From assembly GCA_965261725.1 (NCBI GenBank), contig CBDHDU010000031.1, positions 124,001 to 188,000 of the forward strand: a stretch of 64,000 nt of DNA, given 5' to 3'. This DNA is from CANDOC01 sp965261725 (GTDB taxonomy: Bacteria > Pseudomonadota > Gammaproteobacteria > Pseudomonadales > Endozoicomonadaceae). The notes beneath the pieces are model-generated. The model was not told the origin of the DNA and did no database searches. It saw nothing but the letters and a program-made list of their open reading frames with translations. The translations under genes and the position numbers were made by a program. Positions within the stretch are counted from its first letter, which is position 1; the number at the start of each line of letters is the position of its first letter. Positions 61,225-64,000 of this stretch are shown here, one piece after another.

Positions 61225-61693
61225 GCAATATAAAAAACGAATGCTTCTCTTCCCTGCTGAATTTTCCTCCTCTTTTTTTATCTTGTTATTTGCTTTCAGG
61301 ATTGCTCTTTTTCATTTTTGATTGAGAGGGTTGTCTGTGTCTGGTGCAAGTTTCGGTGTGGTTGGCTTTTTTGTCGTAAAAAGTGCGCTATCGCGTGGCT
61401 GTATCGGTCTAAAGAATGTAATATTACGCACTGTTTGCAGGATGGGTGTGGTAATTGCTTAAGAAGAGGGATTTATTTACCATTCCCACCGTTTCGCTGT
61501 GAAACTCGGTTTTTATTCGCGGGGCAAATTGATAGGGATTGGTTGTTTCCTTTTAGGCATATTTTTTAAATCTGTGTGTTTCTGGAAATGGCTGTCGCGA
61601 AAATTAGAAGACCAGAGTCGCTCAGGGCTGTACACAAGAAGTAATACGAGCACTTGCTCTGATGGGGAGACTTGCTCTGATGGGGAGAGTTGA
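61225..61693. other. Gene-free spacer between rpsI and petA
   Basis: About 470 bp, T/G-rich. The short open frames here lack protein-like composition or ribosome binding sites and I reject them. The petABC promoter should lie here, but no pair of -35/-10 boxes stands out. The last 40 bp carry a tandem duplication. Confidence 0.5.
61653..61688 (+). repeat. Perfect 18-bp tandem duplication at the petA ribosome binding site
   Basis: CTTGCTCTGATGGGGAGA occurs twice in direct succession (61653-61670 and 61671-61688). Each copy ends in GGGGAGA; the second copy stands at the right distance from the petA ATG (61694), so the duplication doubles the ribosome binding site. Confidence 0.9.
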
Positions 61694-62296
61694 ATGAATA
61701 ACGACGGCGTAAATTCAGGCCGGCGCCGCTTTCTTGTGGCGGCGACTTCGGTCGTCGGTGCTGCAGGAGCCGTAGGCGTAGCGGTGCCTTTTCTTGGTTC
61801 CTGGAATCCAAGTGCAAAAGCCAAGGCGGCGGGGGCGCCGGTAAAGGTTAATCTGGATAAGGTTGCTGAAGGGCAGCAGGTAGTTGTTGAGTGGCGTGGC
61901 AAGCCGGTTTTTATTGTGCGTCGTACCAAGGAGATTCTGGATAATATTGTCAAGCAGGATGAGCGGATGCTTGATCCGGCATCAAAAGCAGAATCTCAGC
62001 AGCCTGAGTACTGCCAGAATGAGTTTCGTGCACGTAAAGAGCGAGAAGATATTCTGGTGCTGGTAGGGCTTTGTACTCATCTGGGGTGCTCACCGAAATA
62101 CCTGCCTGAAGTAAAGCCAATGGATTTTGAAACCAAATGGATGGGGGGGTATCACTGTCCGTGTCACGGTTCCAAGTTTGATCTGGCTGGCCGTGTCTAT
62201 AAGGGGGTCCCTGCACCTTCAAACCTGGAAGTGCCTCCTTACTATTTTGTCGATGACAATACCATCATCGTCGGTGAAGACGGGGGAGTGAGCTGA
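61694..62296 (+). CDS. petA: Ubiquinol-cytochrome c reductase, Rieske iron-sulfur subunit
   Basis: 200 residues. A Tat-type signal/anchor (GRRRFLVAATSVVGAAGAVG) precedes the Rieske domain with CTHLGC (Cys127, His129) and CPCHGSKFD (Cys155, Cys157, His158), which bind the [2Fe-2S] cluster. It carries electrons from ubiquinol to cytochrome c1 in the bc1 complex. The start overlaps nothing upstream; the stop overlaps the petB start by one base (TGATG). Confidence 0.98.
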   Translation: MNNDGVNSGRRRFLVAATSVVGAAGAVGVAVPFLGSWNPSAKAKAAGAPVKVNLDKVAEGQQVVVEWRGKPVFIVRRTKEILDNIVKQDERMLDPASKAESQQPEYCQNEFRARKEREDILVLVGLCTHLGCSPKYLPEVKPMDFETKWMGGYHCPCHGSKFDLAGRVYKGVPAPSNLEVPPYYFVDDNTIIVGEDGGVS

Positions 62297-63510
62297 TGGG
62301 TGAAAAATTCATGGGGTGGGTTAATGAGCGCCTGCCTGTCACTAAGGTCTGGGAAGACCATTTAAGTAAATATTACGCACCGAAGAATTTTAACTTTTGG
62401 TATTTCTTTGGCTCGCTGGCGTTGCTGGTGCTGGTTAATCAGTTGCTGACCGGTATCTGGCTGACCATGAGCTATGTGCCGAGTGCTGAGGGCGCGTTCG
62501 CCTCCGTTGAGTACATCATGCGTGATGTCGAATACGGCTGGGTTCTGCGTTATATGCATTCAACCGGCGCATCCGCTTTCTTTGTTGTTGTTTATTTCCA
62601 TATGTTCCGCGGGCTGCTGTACGGCTCTTATCGCAAGCCGCGTGAGTTGGTATGGATCTTCGGTATGGCAATCTATTTGTTGCTGATGGCAGAAGCCTTT
62701 ATGGGTTACCTGCTGCCATGGGGGCAGATGTCTTACTGGGGTGCGCAGGTTATTATTTCACTGTTTGGTGCCATTCCTGTGATTGGTCCGGATCTGCAGC
62801 AGTGGATTCGCGGAGACTACTTGATTTCCGGTATTACCCTGAACCGTTTCTTTGCCTTGCATGTTGTGGCGCTGCCGATTGTTATTCTCGGTCTGGTTGT
62901 GATGCATATTATTGCGCTGCATGAAGTGGGTTCTAACAACCCGGATGGCATTGAAATCAAGAAGAACAAGGGGCCTGATGGTATTCCGTTGGACGGTATT
63001 CCTTTCCACCCTTACTACACCGTTAAGGATATTGTAGGTGTGATTGTCTTCTTGTTTGTGTTCTGTGGTGTCATCTTCTTCTATCCGGAGATGAGTGGCT
63101 ACTTCCTTGAGCATGCCAACTTTGAAGAAGCGAATAGCCTGAAGACACCTGAGCATATTGCACCGGTATGGTACTTTGGTGCTTTCTATACCATTCTGCG
63201 TGCGATTCCTGACAAGCTGATGGGTGTTGTGGGTATGGGTGGTGCGATTGCCATTCTGTTTGTGTTGCCCTGGCTTGACCGGAGTCCGGTTAAATCCTGG
63301 CGTTACAAGGGTGGGTTGACTCGTACCCTGATTATCCTGTTTGCCATTGATTTCATTATTCTCACATGGCTCGGAACCAAACCGGCAACCGATACCTATA
63401 CACTGATCGCGCGTATCGGAACTGTTTTCTACTTTGGCTTCTTCCTGTTGATGCCGTTCTATTCCGTATGGGACAAGACCAAACCGGTGCCGGAAAGGGT
63501 GACTGGCTAA
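62296..63510 (+). CDS. petB: Ubiquinol-cytochrome c reductase, cytochrome b subunit
   Basis: 404 residues with about eight membrane helices. Haem-ligand histidines are in the second and fourth helices (RYMHSTGASAFFVVVYFHMF; NRFFALHVVALPIVILGLVV). The quinol-site motif reads PVWY instead of the mitochondrial PEWY, a variant I know from other proteobacterial cytochromes b and not a defect. Coupled to petA and petC by one-base overlaps. Confidence 0.97.
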   Translation: MGEKFMGWVNERLPVTKVWEDHLSKYYAPKNFNFWYFFGSLALLVLVNQLLTGIWLTMSYVPSAEGAFASVEYIMRDVEYGWVLRYMHSTGASAFFVVVYFHMFRGLLYGSYRKPRELVWIFGMAIYLLLMAEAFMGYLLPWGQMSYWGAQVIISLFGAIPVIGPDLQQWIRGDYLISGITLNRFFALHVVALPIVILGLVVMHIIALHEVGSNNPDGIEIKKNKGPDGIPLDGIPFHPYYTVKDIVGVIVFLFVFCGVIFFYPEMSGYFLEHANFEEANSLKTPEHIAPVWYFGAFYTILRAIPDKLMGVVGMGGAIAILFVLPWLDRSPVKSWRYKGGLTRTLIILFAIDFIILTWLGTKPATDTYTLIARIGTVFYFGFFLLMPFYSVWDKTKPVPERVTG

Positions 63511-64000
63511 TGAAAAAGATAATACTGACTTTTGTAGTCGCAATGATGCCGGTCTTTGTGATGGCGGCATCCACAGGTTATCCGCTGGATAATGTTGATC
63601 TTGATCCGTCAGACAAAGCTTCACTGCAGCGTGGTGCGGCTTTGTATCAGAATACCTGTTCGGGCTGTCATTCTACCAAGTTTCAGCGTTATGAACGTGT
63701 CGCTGACGATCTGGAGATTCCCCATGATCTGATGATGGAGAATCTGGTCTTCACCGATGCCAAAATCGGTAACCTGATGGAAAATGCCATGCGGGAAGAG
63801 GATGCCAAGAAGTGGTTTGGTGCCGCGCCGCCTGACCTGACTATGGTTGCCCGGGTGCGGGGTGCTGACTGGCTCTACACTTATCTGCGAACTTTCTATG
63901 AAGATCCAAAGCGTCCCTGGGGTGTAAACAACAAGGTATTCCCTGATGTAGGTATGCCTCACGTGTTGCTTGAGCTGCAAGGCATGCAGATTGATACCTG
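63510..64000 (+). CDS. petC: Ubiquinol-cytochrome c reductase, cytochrome c1 subunit (partial at window edge)
   Basis: The ATG at 63510 overlaps the petB stop (TAATG). 163 residues are visible before the window ends. The N-terminus has a signal sequence (KKIILTFVVAMMPVFVMAA) and the haem c motif CSGCH at about residues 50-54. The family is ~250 residues, so the C-terminal membrane anchor lies outside. Completes the petABC operon of the bc1 complex. Confidence 0.95.
   Translation, partial: MKKIILTFVVAMMPVFVMAASTGYPLDNVDLDPSDKASLQRGAALYQNTCSGCHSTKFQRYERVADDLEIPHDLMMENLVFTDAKIGNLMENAMREEDAKKWFGAAPPDLTMVARVRGADWLYTYLRTFYEDPKRPWGVNNKVFPDVGMPHVLLELQGMQIDT

Noticed and set aside
61318..61569. 83-codon frame between rpsI and petA
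   Set aside because: Cys/Trp/Phe-rich composition typical of random GT-rich DNA and no ribosome binding site.
63121..63240. Apparent loss of the PEWY glutamate in cytochrome b
   Set aside because: PVWY is a known normal variant in other proteobacterial cytochromes b and does not indicate a broken gene.
1..64000. tRNA, rRNA, CRISPR arrays and riboswitches
   Set aside because: None recognised on either strand by reading the sequence; a dedicated covariance-model scan could still find short RNAs.

Overview
The window looks like a chromosomal segment of a marine, host-associated gammaproteobacterium of the Endozoicomonas type (Oceanospirillales). This is inferred from three things together: typical gammaproteobacterial housekeeping neighbourhoods (dusB-fis, aroQ-accB-accC, rplM-rpsI, petABC, zapG/zapE), a Ysc-family type III secretion system (T3SS), and several large proteins with animal-like domains. 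No 16S rRNA gene is present, so the genus is not proven.

Layout. 1-2.4 kb: end of gltB, then gltD (glutamate synthase). 2.4-6.6 kb: a 1391-residue eukaryote-like protein with an OTU-type cysteine protease signature, a coiled coil and an SV40-like nuclear localisation motif. 6.7-20.2 kb: housekeeping genes hemE, purD, purH, fis, dusB, a zinc-ribbon membrane protein, prmA, a small exported orphan, accC, accB, aroQ, dsbD and ppa. 20.3-22.8 kb: a three-gene SsuABC/TauABC-like ABC importer. 23.0-42.8 kb: a partial T3SS locus carrying a candidate tip protein, LcrH-type chaperone, two translocators, YopN/TyeA/SycN-like gatekeeper set, SctI, J, K, L, then a secretin (SctC) and SctX, Y, V. It is interrupted between sctL and sctC by a 3.5-kb gene for a cytosine-5 DNA methyltransferase with zinc fingers. 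The ATPase, export-gate R/S/T/U, needle, C-ring and SctD genes are not in the window, so the system must be split over more than one locus.

42.8-48.2 kb is an apparently intact mobile element of 5392 bp. It has TGTC...GACA ends, a 6-bp target duplication, and three copies of an end motif at each side with Tn7-like asymmetric spacing. It carries one gene: a 1489-residue protein with a Cap4/DUF4297-like nuclease motif followed by a STAND/NACHT-type NTPase and a long helical C-terminus. No transposase is present. Removing the element restores a clean stop codon for the neighbouring yhcC gene. 48.2-53.8 kb: yhcC, two small orphans, cysZ, trxB, zapG and zapE. 53.9-55.6 kb: a zinc-finger protein ending in a TRAF-C/MATH domain strikingly like that of animal TRAF proteins. 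55.6-60.1 kb: glpT, a signal-peptide-bearing metallophosphoesterase with a cysteine-rich tail, and tas. 60.3-64 kb: rplM-rpsI and the start of petABC.

How the parts may fit. The T3SS could deliver proteins into host cells. Five proteins scattered among ordinary genes (OTU, small orphan, methyltransferase, TRAF, phosphoesterase) instead begin with Sec-type signal sequences. Four of them carry domains normally found in animal signalling or chromatin, which suggests a second, Sec-dependent route to the host. The STAND protein on its own transposon is best read as a mobile anti-phage defence gene.
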